Shown in pieces: positions 35,688 to 42,764 of a stretch of DNA of 42,764 nt. Numbering within the stretch: position 1 is the first letter of the stretch; every line of letters begins with the position of its first letter. Source of the stretch: Terriglobales bacterium (GTDB lineage Bacteria > Acidobacteriota > Terriglobia > Terriglobales > Acidobacteriaceae); the NCBI GenBank assembly GCA_015654835.1, contig JAATGG010000163.1, positions 1-42,764 of the forward strand, read 5' to 3'. The notes below the pieces were generated by a model. That model had not been told where the DNA came from. It did no database searches and saw only the letters and a program-made list of their open reading frames with translations. The position numbers were made by a program, and so were the translations under genes.

Positions 35688-36377
35688 ATGCCCAAGACAA
35701 AGATTCCGGTGAAGGCTGCGAAGCCGAAGGTCACCAAAACTGCGAAAGCGACGAAAAAGACTCCCAAGGCCAAAACGCTGAAGGCCTCGAAGAAAAAGAC
35801 GGCGGAGCCGGTACTCGCCGAAACGGCGCAAGTGCTCAAGTCCGACGTGGTTTATGAGGGAGCGCTCTTTCGGGTGGTACACGACCGGCTGATCGAGCCC
35901 GGCGGCAAAGAGAACGAGCGCGACGTGGTGCGGCACAACGGCAGCGTGGTCATTCTGGCCGTGGATAATGCGAAGGGCAAGAAAGATCCCTGGATCGTCA
36001 TTGAGCGCCAGTACCGCCACGCCGCCAACCAGTTTCTGTGGGAGTTGCCGGCCGGCAAGCTGGAGCCGAACGAAGATCCCCTGGCAGGCGCGCAGCGGGA
36101 ACTTGAAGAAGAAACCGGCTACCGCGCAAAAAAGTGGAAGCCTCTCGTGGAGTATTTCGCCAGCCCCGGCTTTCTGGGCGAGTCGATGAAGGTATTCCTG
36201 GCCGAGGGCCTGGTGGCCGGCGACGCGCATCCGGAGGAGGACGAGTCGATCGAATTCCGGCTGGTCAAGCTTTCCGAGGTGCTCAAGATGATCGAGAAGG
36301 GTGCGATTCTCGACGGCAAGACGCTGACCAGCGTGCTTTTGTATGCGCGGCAGACGGCAGGCAAACGCAAGAAGTAG
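35688..36377 (+). CDS. Nudix hydrolase (ADP-ribose pyrophosphatase type) with lysine-rich N-terminal tail
   Basis: The 229-residue protein has a complete Nudix box, GKLEPNEDPLAGAQ followed by RELEEETGY, in an ADP-ribose pyrophosphatase-like context (RQYRHAANQFLWELPAGK upstream, EYFASPGFLGESM downstream). It should hydrolyse a nucleoside diphosphate linked to another moiety, such as ADP-ribose. Unusually, residues 2-38 are a repeat-like basic tail with 15 lysines and no acidic residue (KAAKPKVTKTAKATKKTPKA...), resembling histone-H1-type or DNA/RNA-binding tails. ATG 35688 has AGGAGAG eight bases ahead, so the tail is clearly translated. A TATACT at 35650-35655 is a likely -10. A strong terminator follows. 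Confidence 0.92.
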   Translation: MPKTKIPVKAAKPKVTKTAKATKKTPKAKTLKASKKKTAEPVLAETAQVLKSDVVYEGALFRVVHDRLIEPGGKENERDVVRHNGSVVILAVDNAKGKKDPWIVIERQYRHAANQFLWELPAGKLEPNEDPLAGAQRELEEETGYRAKKWKPLVEYFASPGFLGESMKVFLAEGLVAGDAHPEEDESIEFRLVKLSEVLKMIEKGAILDGKTLTSVLLYARQTAGKRKK

Positions 36378-36406
36378 AAACCGGGTCCAAATCCGGGGCT
36401 ATCTTT

Positions 36407-36446
36407 CCCCATGGAGGGCATTCACGGCTTCCATGGGGTTTGTTTT
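36407..36446 (+). terminator. Intrinsic terminator of the Nudix gene
   Basis: CCCCATGGA (36407-36415) and TCCATGGGG (36430-36438) make a perfect 9-bp stem, extended by G-T and G-C pairs, and are followed by TTTGTTTT. It lies 30 bases after the Nudix stop. Confidence 0.82.
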
Positions 36447-36458
36447 GGGGCAAACGGG

Positions 36459-36486
36459 TTGCCTTTACAGATTGCTTACATATATT
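36459..36486 (+). promoter_or_regulatory. Candidate promoter of the cold-shock gene
   Basis: TTGCCT (36459-36464), a 16-base spacer and TATATT (36481-36486). A start near 36494 gives a leader of about 215 bases. Other AT-rich matches exist in the leader. Confidence 0.45.
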
Positions 36487-36650
36487 TTTCTTCAACTCCG
36501 CTCTAAGTTCAATGGTTATTTCTATTTGAGAAATATGGACTTCTGGATCGTAACGTTTCGTCGCGACCGATTTCATCCCATTTGGTGGGTCTCCACCCTC
36601 AAAAAACAATCAACCTTTCTCCGGGCTTTCACGTCTTAACGAATATCCGC

Positions 36651-36680
36651 GGGTGGGTTATCCCCTCACCCTCATTTTTT
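36651..36680 (+). promoter_or_regulatory. Terminator-like hairpin in the cold-shock leader (possible attenuator)
   Basis: GGGTGGG (36651-36657) pairs with CTCACCC (36665-36671) over 7 bp with one G-U, around a 7-base loop. After three bases come six Ts (36675-36680). It ends 28 bases before the csp start, with no gene of its own to terminate, so attenuation of csp is the simplest reading. Confidence 0.5.
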
Positions 36681-36708
36681 CTTACGACCCCAAGGAAGGC
36701 AGGAGCCT

Positions 36709-36939
36709 GTGGCTCAGTACAAAGGGAAAGTAAAGTGGTTCAACAACGCCAAAGGTTACGGATTCATCGGACGTGAAGACGGACCAGATGTATTTGTTCA
36801 CTACTCCGCGATACAAGTGGACGGCTACAAGACGCTGAAAGAGGGCGATGAGGTTGAGTTCGACATCGTCCAAGGTCAGAAGGGTCCGCAAGCGGATGCC
36901 GTGCTTCGCGATAAGGACGCCGCTCACACCGCAGCCTAG
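36709..36939 (+). CDS. Cold-shock protein (CspA family)
   Basis: The 76-residue single cold-shock domain has both nucleic-acid-binding motifs, RNP1 in KGYGFIG and RNP2 in VFVHYSAI, within the family's usual [12 protein letters not shown] and [14 protein letters not shown] contexts. Such proteins melt RNA structure at low temperature and can antiterminate transcription. The start is GTG 36709 with AGGAAGG and GGAG upstream. The long leader with a terminator-like hairpin suggests post-initiation control. Length is slightly above the 67-70 norm because of an alanine-rich tail. Confidence 0.95.
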   Translation: MAQYKGKVKWFNNAKGYGFIGREDGPDVFVHYSAIQVDGYKTLKEGDEVEFDIVQGQKGPQADAVLRDKDAAHTAA

Positions 36940-37162
36940 CAGCGCGACAGGGGCGCAATTGCAAGACACTGCCGTGGGCGGTGAACTTGAATTGTGTCCC
37001 TGGTTTCCAGGTTCGATGAAGGGTGTGCGCTACCCGGCGTGTTGACTCGCCTTCAACAGGTTAGAAGGCGGAGATGTGCCCCAGTGGGGAAGCGGACGGG
37101 CATACAGTGCGCCATTGGTTTTCGCGCCCCGATAGCGGATACTGGTCGCGGAGCGTCTTCCG

Positions 37163-38941
37163 ATGGACAACCCCACGATGGCCCGCCTGCTGGCCGAGAC
37201 CGCCGATCTGTTGGAGATCGATGGCGGCGACAGGTTTCGTATTTTAAGTTACCGTCGCGCCGCCGAAGCCGCCGAGCAAACTACGGTGGACCTGATGGCT
37301 GCGTCGGCCGAGACCGCGCGGCTGCTTGAGATTCCAGGCATCGGCAAAAGCATGGCCACGAACCTGCAGGCAATCGCCGCGACGGGAACACTGCCATTGC
37401 GCGACGAACTGCTGGCCAAGTATGGCGCCGGTCTGCTGGAACTGCTGAAGCTGCCCGGCATGGGGCCGAAGACGGTGGCGCTGTTCTGGTCTGCGGCGCA
37501 GATCGCCAGCATCGACCAGCTTGCCGAAGCCATTGAAACCGGGCGCCTGGCCGGGTTGCCGCGCATGGGCGAAAAGCAGCTTGAAAAACTGCGCAAAGGC
37601 ATCGAAGACTACCGCCGCAGCGCGGGACGCTTCCGCATCGACGAGGCCCAGGAAGCTGCGGAGCGCCTTGAGATTTATCTGCTTGCCTTGCCCGGCATTG
37701 AAAGAGTGACGCCGGCCGGTTCCCTGCGGCGCGGACGCGAAACTGCCGGCGACCTCGACCTGCTGGTGACCGGGCCGGCCTGCGCGCCCGAGCATACCGC
37801 TGCGGCAGTCGAATATGTGGCCGCCTACCCCGGCATCCACGACATCATCGCCAAAGGTGAAAACAAGGTCAGTTTCCACTTGTCGAGCGGGATGCAGGTC
37901 GATGTACGATTGCTGCCCGCAGCCTCCTATGGGGCCGCCCTGCAATACTTCACCGGGTCCAAGGCTCATAACGTTTCGCTGCGTCAGCGGGCTCTGAAAA
38001 TGGGCTACACGTTGAGCGAATGGGCCTTGGCCAGACTCGACGACGGCTCTTCGGTTGCCGCGGCGACCGAAGAAGAGATTTACGGAGCCTTGGGCATGGA
38101 TTGGATGTCCGCGGAGCTGCGCGAGAACCTGGGCGAAATTGAAGCAGCGGCCCATCATGCGCTGCCCCGGCTGATCGAGCAGGCCGACCTGCGCGGCGAT
38201 GTGCACATGCACACCCATGCCACCGATGGACGGAACAGCATTCGCGAAATGGCCGAGGCTGGGCTGGCCGCCGGCTACCGCTACATCGCCATCACCGACC
38301 ACTCCAAAAATCTGGCCATGACCAACGGTCTGGACGAGACGCGGGCTCTCGAACACATGGAGCGCATCCGCGAGGTGAACCGGGAGATGGAAGGGCGGAT
38401 TCGCGTCTTCACCGGCATCGAGGTGGACATTCTGGCCGACGGCGCGCTCGACCTGGACGACGAGGTGCTGGCCCAGATGGATGTCGTGATCGCCAGCGTC
38501 CACTCCCATTTTCAACAGGGCCGCGAAGAGATGACAGCCCGCGTGCTCCGCGCCATCGAGAACCCGTATGTGCGGATTCTCGGCCACCCAACCGGACGGC
38601 TGTTGCTGCGCCGCGAGCCCTTCGCGCTCGACCTGGGCGCGGTGTTGCGCCGGGCGGCCGAGCTGGGCGTAGCCATGGAGCACAACGCGGCCCCGGAGCG
38701 GCTCGACCTGAACGACCGGGATATGCGTCTGGCCAAGGAACTGGGCTGTAAGATCGTGATCGACACCGACTCCCACGACGCGCGGCATCTGGGCAAGATG
38801 AGTTATGGCGTGCGGCAACTGCGGCGGGCATGGCTGGGACCGGAAGACGTGCTGAATACACGCGGGCCGGAAGAGTTTCTTGCCGCGCTGCGCGCCCGGC
38901 CGCCGCTCGCGAAGAATGCACCATTTTCAGTGCAGGCGTAA
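37163..38941 (+). CDS. polX: DNA polymerase/3'-5' exonuclease PolX
   Basis: The 592-residue protein joins a family X polymerase to a PHP phosphoesterase. The N-terminal 8-kDa and fingers region carries helix-hairpin-helix motifs (IPGIGKSMA near 57-65, LPGMGPKTVAL near 97-107). The palm has D197 and D199 in GDLDLLVTG and D247 in MQVDVRLL. The PHP domain begins at about 345 with DVHMHTHATDG and has further metal ligands in ITDHSKN, GIEVDILADG, VIASVHSHF, GHPTGRLL and IDTDSHD. Bacterial PolX fills short gaps and removes 3' blocks in base-excision repair. Length and order are canonical. It stands alone on its strand. Confidence 0.96.
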   Translation: MDNPTMARLLAETADLLEIDGGDRFRILSYRRAAEAAEQTTVDLMAASAETARLLEIPGIGKSMATNLQAIAATGTLPLRDELLAKYGAGLLELLKLPGMGPKTVALFWSAAQIASIDQLAEAIETGRLAGLPRMGEKQLEKLRKGIEDYRRSAGRFRIDEAQEAAERLEIYLLALPGIERVTPAGSLRRGRETAGDLDLLVTGPACAPEHTAAAVEYVAAYPGIHDIIAKGENKVSFHLSSGMQVDVRLLPAASYGAALQYFTGSKAHNVSLRQRALKMGYTLSEWALARLDDGSSVAAATEEEIYGALGMDWMSAELRENLGEIEAAAHHALPRLIEQADLRGDVHMHTHATDGRNSIREMAEAGLAAGYRYIAITDHSKNLAMTNGLDETRALEHMERIREVNREMEGRIRVFTGIEVDILADGALDLDDEVLAQMDVVIASVHSHFQQGREEMTARVLRAIENPYVRILGHPTGRLLLRREPFALDLGAVLRRAAELGVAMEHNAAPERLDLNDRDMRLAKELGCKIVIDTDSHDARHLGKMSYGVRQLRRAWLGPEDVLNTRGPEEFLAALRARPPLAKNAPFSVQA

Positions 38942-39010
38942 TCTAATTCCTACTGCCTGCGCAGGATTCGACTGCCGGTTACGGAACAATCGAGATAAGA
39001 TAGGGGCGCC

Positions 39011-39628
39011 ATGAGTCTGCTTCACCAGAATTCCCGGGACTTGGATGACGCCGCTCGCGGCGAGGAACTCACCAAAGGCACGAGCCATGTGGTCTGGGCC
39101 GCGATCCTGGCGACCATTCTGGTGACCATCGCCATTGCCGTCTATGTGATTGCCGGGGAGAAGCCGCCTGCGGCCACCGCCGAGGTGGAGCGGGTCTGGG
39201 CGCATCCGATGCACAGCGAGAGTTCGGGCTCCGACGCCAACGGAGCGGCAATCGCCAGGGAGCACTTCGACCAGGTGCTGGTGTTTGCGCTCGTGAAGCT
39301 GCATAACCAGAGCAAGCAGCCGCTCTTTCTGCACCAGATTCTGGTGAATGCGACGCTCAATGACGGCATCCACTCCAGCTACGCGGCCACAGCCGTCGAT
39401 TACAACCGGATCTTTATCGCCTACCCGACCCTGGCCCCGCTGCAGGGCAAGGCGCTGTCACCCGACACGACCCTTGAGCCGGGAGAAACGGCGGAGGGGA
39501 CATTTGTCTGCGCTTTCCGGATTGCGAAACAGCAGTGGGACACGCGCAAGGGACTGAGCTTCACCTTCGCGTTCCGCTACCAGCCAGATTTGGTGGTAGC
39601 TTTCCAGTCTCCTGTCAGCGAACAGTAG
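39011..39628 (+). CDS. Hypothetical single-span membrane protein
   Basis: The 205-residue protein has a short polar N-terminus, a transmembrane helix at about 28-48 (VWAAILATILVTIAIAVYVIA) and a 155-residue extracytoplasmic domain that looks like a beta-sandwich (FDQVLVFALVKLHNQSKQPLF, then LFLHQILVNATLNDG). FVCAFRI and FTFAFRYQP lie near the end. No catalytic motif or known family is recognised. ATG 39011 follows a GGGG-rich leader. It is 69 bases after polX on the same strand and convergent with the coiled-coil gene. Confidence 0.72.
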   Translation: MSLLHQNSRDLDDAARGEELTKGTSHVVWAAILATILVTIAIAVYVIAGEKPPAATAEVERVWAHPMHSESSGSDANGAAIAREHFDQVLVFALVKLHNQSKQPLFLHQILVNATLNDGIHSSYAATAVDYNRIFIAYPTLAPLQGKALSPDTTLEPGETAEGTFVCAFRIAKQQWDTRKGLSFTFAFRYQPDLVVAFQSPVSEQ

Positions 39629-39740
39629 CCGGCATCGGAAAATTCGGGACTTCGGGGGAATCGGGAAAGATTGGCAGAATTTTTGCGGGGAGGGCGCCGG
39701 AGATCCAAGCGCCCTCAACCCGCGCGAGTTTTGAACGACC

Positions 39741-40565
39741 TTAATGGCCGCTCGGAACGCCTGCATTCTTGGGCGTAGACAGGTACCCGGCAACCTGGTT
39801 CTTCGAATTGATCGTGTTCACCACAATCTCGTAGAGGCCCGGCTCCTTGCCCGCGTAGAACTGCAAAGGCTCGTTGACGTTCTTATCCTTCTTTTCGTAG
39901 CGCTTGTCGTCCGCATACACGATCAGGTTGAAGCGGCTCTTTTTACCGTCGGCCTTCTTGAGTTCGAGGCTGACCGTGCCCACCGGCTTCTTTTCGCCCT
40001 TGTTGAGGGTGAACTCGTAGTAGTTGCGGTCGCCGCGGTGCTTCAGGATCTCCAACTCGTCGTGGTTGCGGGCGATAAGACCGCTCTGCATCCCCATGTC
40101 GCCGCGCATGGACTGCATCTGGCTGACAGCACTGGCGAGATCTGTCTGGGTCTTGGCTACATCGGTCTTGACCCCTCCCACGTCCGTCTTGACGGAAGAC
40201 ACTTCGCTGGACACGGCATTCACCCGCTGCGCGGTTTGCTTCTGGGCAGCCTCAAGCCGCTGGGCATTCGCGTCTTCACGGGCGATGATCTGCTCGGCGC
40301 GGCTATCCAATTGCTTCTGGGTCAGGCCCAGGGACTTGCCCAGCTCGTCGGTGGTTACGCGGAGACGGGCGTTGGTTTCGCGCAACTCGGCAGCCATCTT
40401 GACGTTCTGCTGATTCGCGTCGGCCAGAGCGGCTTCTTGGTGCGTCAACCGGCTGCTGAGCGTGTAGGTCCAGATCAGGCCGCCGGCAGCGCCCAGCAAA
40501 GCCAGGGCGATGACGGCCAGCAATGCACCGGAATAGGTTCGAGGGGTGGTATCCAAATCACTCAT
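39741..40565 (-). CDS. Hypothetical membrane-anchored coiled-coil protein
   Basis: The 274-residue protein has a membrane span at about 12-34 (SGALLAVIALALLGAAGGLI) and then a coiled coil to about residue 175. The latter includes heptad-like repeats VSSVKTDVGGVKTDVAKTQTD, resembling phage tail-fibre or LPP-type helices. The C-terminal 90 residues are beta-rich (YEFTLNKGEKKPVGTVSLEL, RFNLIVYADDKRYEKKD). The topology implies a periplasm-facing rod with a globular tip. No family is recognised. ATG 40565 has AAGGAG about 14 bases upstream. A leader of several hundred bases separates it from the divergent citrate synthase gene. Confidence 0.74.
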   Translation of the reverse strand: MSDLDTTPRTYSGALLAVIALALLGAAGGLIWTYTLSSRLTHQEAALADANQQNVKMAAELRETNARLRVTTDELGKSLGLTQKQLDSRAEQIIAREDANAQRLEAAQKQTAQRVNAVSSEVSSVKTDVGGVKTDVAKTQTDLASAVSQMQSMRGDMGMQSGLIARNHDELEILKHRGDRNYYEFTLNKGEKKPVGTVSLELKKADGKKSRFNLIVYADDKRYEKKDKNVNEPLQFYAGKEPGLYEIVVNTINSKNQVAGYLSTPKNAGVPSGH

Positions 40566-40842
40566 GATTTGTCTTCTTCTCCTTAGCGGCCCGTGTTGCG
40601 AACCGCTCTTCGTGGGGGCGCCATCCTGTCCCGTTAGACGCCGGTCAACGGAATTTTCTCTCAGGAACTTCCCGTACCTTGGCGGAGATCCAGTCGCGGA
40701 GATGAGTGCATGGCAATCGACAATCCAGATTCGCCCCTCTCACTCCGCGCTTCTCCGGGGGAATCTACAGGATATAGAAAGAAGGCAGTTCCGTGCAGAA
40801 AAGCTGCGATTGGCCCCGGGTGGGAGTTTATCTTTGGAGCCG

Positions 40843-40856
40843 GATCGGCCCCGATC
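40843..40856. promoter_or_regulatory. Palindrome upstream of the citrate synthase promoter
   Basis: GATCGG (40843-40848) and CCGATC (40851-40856) form a perfect dyad with a 2-base centre, ending 57 bases before the -35 box. It is a possible operator. Confidence 0.4.
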
Positions 40857-40912
40857 TGGCCCCGATTCCGATTGGTTCCGGACCATTCCGGCCCCTCGCC
40901 GTCTCATCCACC

Positions 40913-40942
40913 GTGACAACCATGGAATCACTGGGCTATAAA
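40913..40942 (+). promoter_or_regulatory. Candidate promoter of citrate synthase
   Basis: GTGACA (40913-40918), an 18-base spacer and TATAAA (40937-40942); each hexamer matches at five of six positions. A start near 40949 gives an 89-base leader. Confidence 0.62.
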
Positions 40943-40962
40943 GAACTTTGCTGCGTTTCAGG

Positions 40963-40990
40963 TGCCGGGCCGGACTCGAAGGACCCGGCA
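40963..40990 (+). repeat. Hairpin in the citrate synthase leader
   Basis: TGCCGGG (40963-40969) and CCCGGCA (40984-40990) are perfect inverted 7-mers, extended by a CC/GG pair across a one-base bulge. It lies in the predicted mRNA leader, 47 bases before the ATG. Confidence 0.45.
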
Positions 40991-41037
40991 GTCGCCGCAA
41001 CCACCGTTCATCACATTACAAGGGAGATCCGAAGGCT

Positions 41038-42174
41038 ATGTCGACTGCTGTCGCAGGGAAGGGTCTAGAAGGAATTGTCGCGGCGAACTCCGGAATCTGC
41101 TGGATTGACGGAGACGCGGGCGTGCTCGCCTACCGCGGCATCGACATTCACGAGCTAGCCGACAACTCCACCTTCGAGGAGACCACCTATCTCCTCTGGA
41201 ACGGCCGGCTGCCCAACCAGTTCGCCCTGCGCGAGTTCCAGGCACAACTGGCGCTGGCCCGCTCGGTCGATCAGCACATCATCGACCTGCTGCGTGGTTT
41301 TCCGGTGACGGCTACCCCCATGGAAGTGCTGCGCACGGCGGTATCCGCGCTTAGCTTCTATGACGCCGACGAGAAAGACAATTCCCACGACGCCAATGTG
41401 CGCAAGAGCTACAACCTGACCGCCCAGTTGGCCATGATCGTGGCCATTTATGACCGGCTGCGCAAAGGCAAAGAGATTGTGCCGCCCGACCGCTCGCTGA
41501 GCCACGCGGCCAATTTTCTGTGGATGCTGAACGGCGTGAAGCCGTCGGAAACGGCTGTGCACACCCTGGACATCGCCCTGATTCTGCATGCCGATCACGA
41601 GCTGAACGCCTCCACCTTCGCCGCCCGTGTCATCGCCGCCACTCTCTCCGACATCCACTCCGCGATTACCGGGGCCATCGGAGCGCTCAAGGGGCCGCTG
41701 CATGGGGGAGCCAACGAAGGCGTCATGCGCCTGCTCTACGCCATCGATAAAGCCGGCGCCGATCCGGTGGAATACGTAAAAAACATGCTGGCGGCCAAGC
41801 AGAAGATTTCCGGTTTCGGGCACCGCGTCTACAAGACCGAAGACCCGCGCGCCACCCATCTACGCCGCATGAGCGAACAGTTGGGCAAAGATGCCGGTCA
41901 ATCCAAATGGTTCGAAATGTCGCGGGCAATCGAGCTGTATATCAACGCCGATAAAAAGCTGAATGCCAACGTGGATTTCTACTCGGCCTCGACCTATGCG
42001 ACGCTGGGCATCGATATCGACCTCTACACGCCGATTTTTGCCATCAGCCGCATTGCCGGCTGGGCCGCCCACATTATCGAGCAGTTGGACGATAACCGGC
42101 TGATCCGCCCTCGCGCCGAATACATCGGCCCGGTTTACCCCGCGCACTGGGTTCCGATCGAGGATCGCGTTTAG
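41038..42174 (+). CDS. gltA: Citrate synthase
   Basis: The 378-residue enzyme condenses acetyl-CoA and oxaloacetate at the entry of the TCA cycle. The catalytic triad is visible: H222 in GPLHGGANEGVM, H262 in SGFGHRVYKTEDPRA and D313 in NANVDFYSAS. LHADHELNASTFAARV is the family signature. It is the short, dimer-type form (about 370-380 residues) rather than the longer E. coli hexameric form, so NADH allostery is not expected. A 2-methylcitrate synthase activity cannot be excluded from sequence alone. ATG 41038 is preceded by AGGGAGATCCGAAGG. The stop overlaps that of the convergent Nudix gene in the four bases TTAG. Confidence 0.94.
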   Translation: MSTAVAGKGLEGIVAANSGICWIDGDAGVLAYRGIDIHELADNSTFEETTYLLWNGRLPNQFALREFQAQLALARSVDQHIIDLLRGFPVTATPMEVLRTAVSALSFYDADEKDNSHDANVRKSYNLTAQLAMIVAIYDRLRKGKEIVPPDRSLSHAANFLWMLNGVKPSETAVHTLDIALILHADHELNASTFAARVIAATLSDIHSAITGAIGALKGPLHGGANEGVMRLLYAIDKAGADPVEYVKNMLAAKQKISGFGHRVYKTEDPRATHLRRMSEQLGKDAGQSKWFEMSRAIELYINADKKLNANVDFYSASTYATLGIDIDLYTPIFAISRIAGWAAHIIEQLDDNRLIRPRAEYIGPVYPAHWVPIEDRV

Positions 42175-42749
42175 GGCTGCGGCTTGGCCTTGCGCGCGTT
42201 CCAGAGCTGATAGAGCCCCCAGGCAGCCAGCGTGCAGCCGTCGCGAATCACGCCATTCAGCATCATGTCTTCGAACTCGCTCACGGGAACGGAATGCACG
42301 ATGAGGTCGTGCTCCTCGGGGTCGGGGTCCTTCTCGGCCTCGGTCAGACCGGTGGCGAAAAAAACGTGCTGCTTCTGCTTGGTGAAGCCGTAAGCAATCC
42401 AAAGGGTTCCCAGATAGGTCATTTCCGCGGCATGCAGGCCGGTCTCTTCCCGCAGTTCGCCGCGCGCCAGTTCTTCGGGAAACTCGACCTCCATCTCCCA
42501 GCCGCCCTGAGGCAGTTCCAGGGCACGCTCTTGAATGGTGTAGCGAAACTGCTCCACCAGCCACACACGGCCCCGATCGATGGGCAGGATGATGGCTGCG
42601 TCGTCCTTGTCCACCACGCCATAAATTCCTTTGTTGCCGTTGGAGCGCAGAATTTCGTCTTCGCGCAGGCGCATCCAGCGATTGCGGTAGATCTCGCGGC
42701 TGGCAAGCGTCGTGATGGAACGGCTGGCGGAACGGGAAACCGGGTTCAT
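42171..42749 (-). CDS. Nudix hydrolase (ADP-sugar pyrophosphatase-like)
   Basis: The 192-residue protein has a Nudix box in GWEMEVEFPEELARGELREE followed by TGL. It fits the consensus spacing, except that the arginine before the second-line glutamates is glycine (GELREETGL rather than RELREETGL). The glutamates that bind metal are intact. The context (VWLVEQFRYTIQERALELPQGGW) is typical of ADP-ribose/ADP-sugar pyrophosphatases. ATG 42749 has AGGAGATT ahead. The gene is convergent with citrate synthase, sharing the TTAG stop quartet. It differs clearly from the lysine-tailed Nudix enzyme at 35688. Confidence 0.9.
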   Translation of the reverse strand: MNPVSRSASRSITTLASREIYRNRWMRLREDEILRSNGNKGIYGVVDKDDAAIILPIDRGRVWLVEQFRYTIQERALELPQGGWEMEVEFPEELARGELREETGLHAAEMTYLGTLWIAYGFTKQKQHVFFATGLTEAEKDPDPEEHDLIVHSVPVSEFEDMMLNGVIRDGCTLAAWGLYQLWNARKAKPQP

Positions 42750-42764
42750 ACAATCTCCTGAACA

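Larger units (their letters stand above)
36378..36708 (+). other. Terminator, promoter and long leader of the cold-shock gene
   Basis: These 331 bases hold the Nudix-gene terminator (36407-36446), a likely csp promoter (36459-36486), a roughly 215-base AT-rich leader, and a terminator-like hairpin at 36651-36680. Long structured leaders are a hallmark of cold-shock mRNAs. No open frame looks coding. Confidence 0.6.
40566..41037. other. Divergent intergenic region with citrate synthase leader
   Basis: These 472 bases contain a GATCGG-CC-CCGATC dyad, a good gltA promoter, and a leader hairpin, each listed separately. The GGCCCC word recurs at 40812, 40847 and 40858. No coding potential is supported. 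Confidence 0.55.

Noticed and set aside
37244..38818. A 524-codon minus-strand frame opposite polX
   Set aside because: Antisense shadow of a gene with intact polymerase and PHP motifs.
39692..39714. GGGCGC/GCGCCC hairpin between convergent hypothetical genes
   Set aside because: It is a 6-bp stem without a T-run on either strand; too weak to call a terminator.

Overview
The window is a GC-rich, gene-dense bacterial chromosome segment with about 44 protein genes, mostly housekeeping. I see no rRNA, tRNA, insertion sequence, prophage or CRISPR array. The best guess for the source is an Acidobacteriota genome (Terriglobia-like). The reasons are a bshC bacillithiol gene, an atpF'-F-H-A-G-D-C cluster without atpB or atpE, an F1 gamma subunit with long insertions, and many lineage-type hypothetical proteins. 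This is inference from gene content, not a database match. Seven genes appear to start with TTG and six with GTG.

Layout. 1-3.8 kb (+): the 3' end of metG, a VapBC module, tatD, yajQ and a long-chain polyprenyl diphosphate synthase. 3.8-9.9 kb (-): a thioesterase, rseP, dxr, cdsA and uppS, the classical isoprenoid/envelope cluster. It is interrupted between cdsA and uppS by an antiparallel PIN-toxin module with its own palindromic operator. 10.3-14.4 kb: a zinc-ribbon XRE regulator divergent from an HD-domain protein, a membrane protein, an enoyl-CoA hydratase-like enzyme and pfkA. 14.5-16.4 kb (-): a secreted protein and a DHH phosphoesterase. 16.7-23.6 kb (+): a tightly packed run of a CPBP membrane protease, a penicillin-acylase-type Ntn hydrolase, a large polytopic membrane protein, a farnesyl-type diphosphate synthase and a SufT-like Fe-S factor. 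23.6-25.4 kb: small zinc-binding or membrane proteins, closed by a perfect 18-bp terminator. 25.5-32.2 kb (-): the ATP synthase operon. 32.8-36.4 kb: a secreted alpha/beta hydrolase, bshC, and a Nudix enzyme with a lysine-rich tail. 36.7-42.7 kb: a cold-shock protein with a long leader, PolX, two single-span membrane proteins, citrate synthase and a second Nudix hydrolase.

How the genes connect. Isoprenoid supply is prominent: dxr (MEP pathway), a short-chain and a long-chain trans-prenyl synthase, and uppS, which makes the cell-wall carrier. Central energy metabolism is also prominent: pfkA, citrate synthase, acyl-CoA hydration and F1Fo ATP synthase. Three of these energy units (enoyl-CoA hydratase, pfkA, atp operon) carry a GTGA-N6-TCAC dyad upstream, the core of a CRP/FNR-family site. 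In two cases it sits about 42 or 71 bases from the predicted transcription start, which suggests a shared regulon.

The most novel-looking items are the second toxin-antitoxin module, with an unrecognised 156-residue antitoxin and a tandem operator overlapping its promoter; the shared CRP-like dyads; related inverted-repeat spacers inside the atp operon; a terminator-like hairpin just upstream of the cold-shock gene; a 21-bp hairpin upstream of the atp promoter; and the histone-H1-like tail on one Nudix enzyme.
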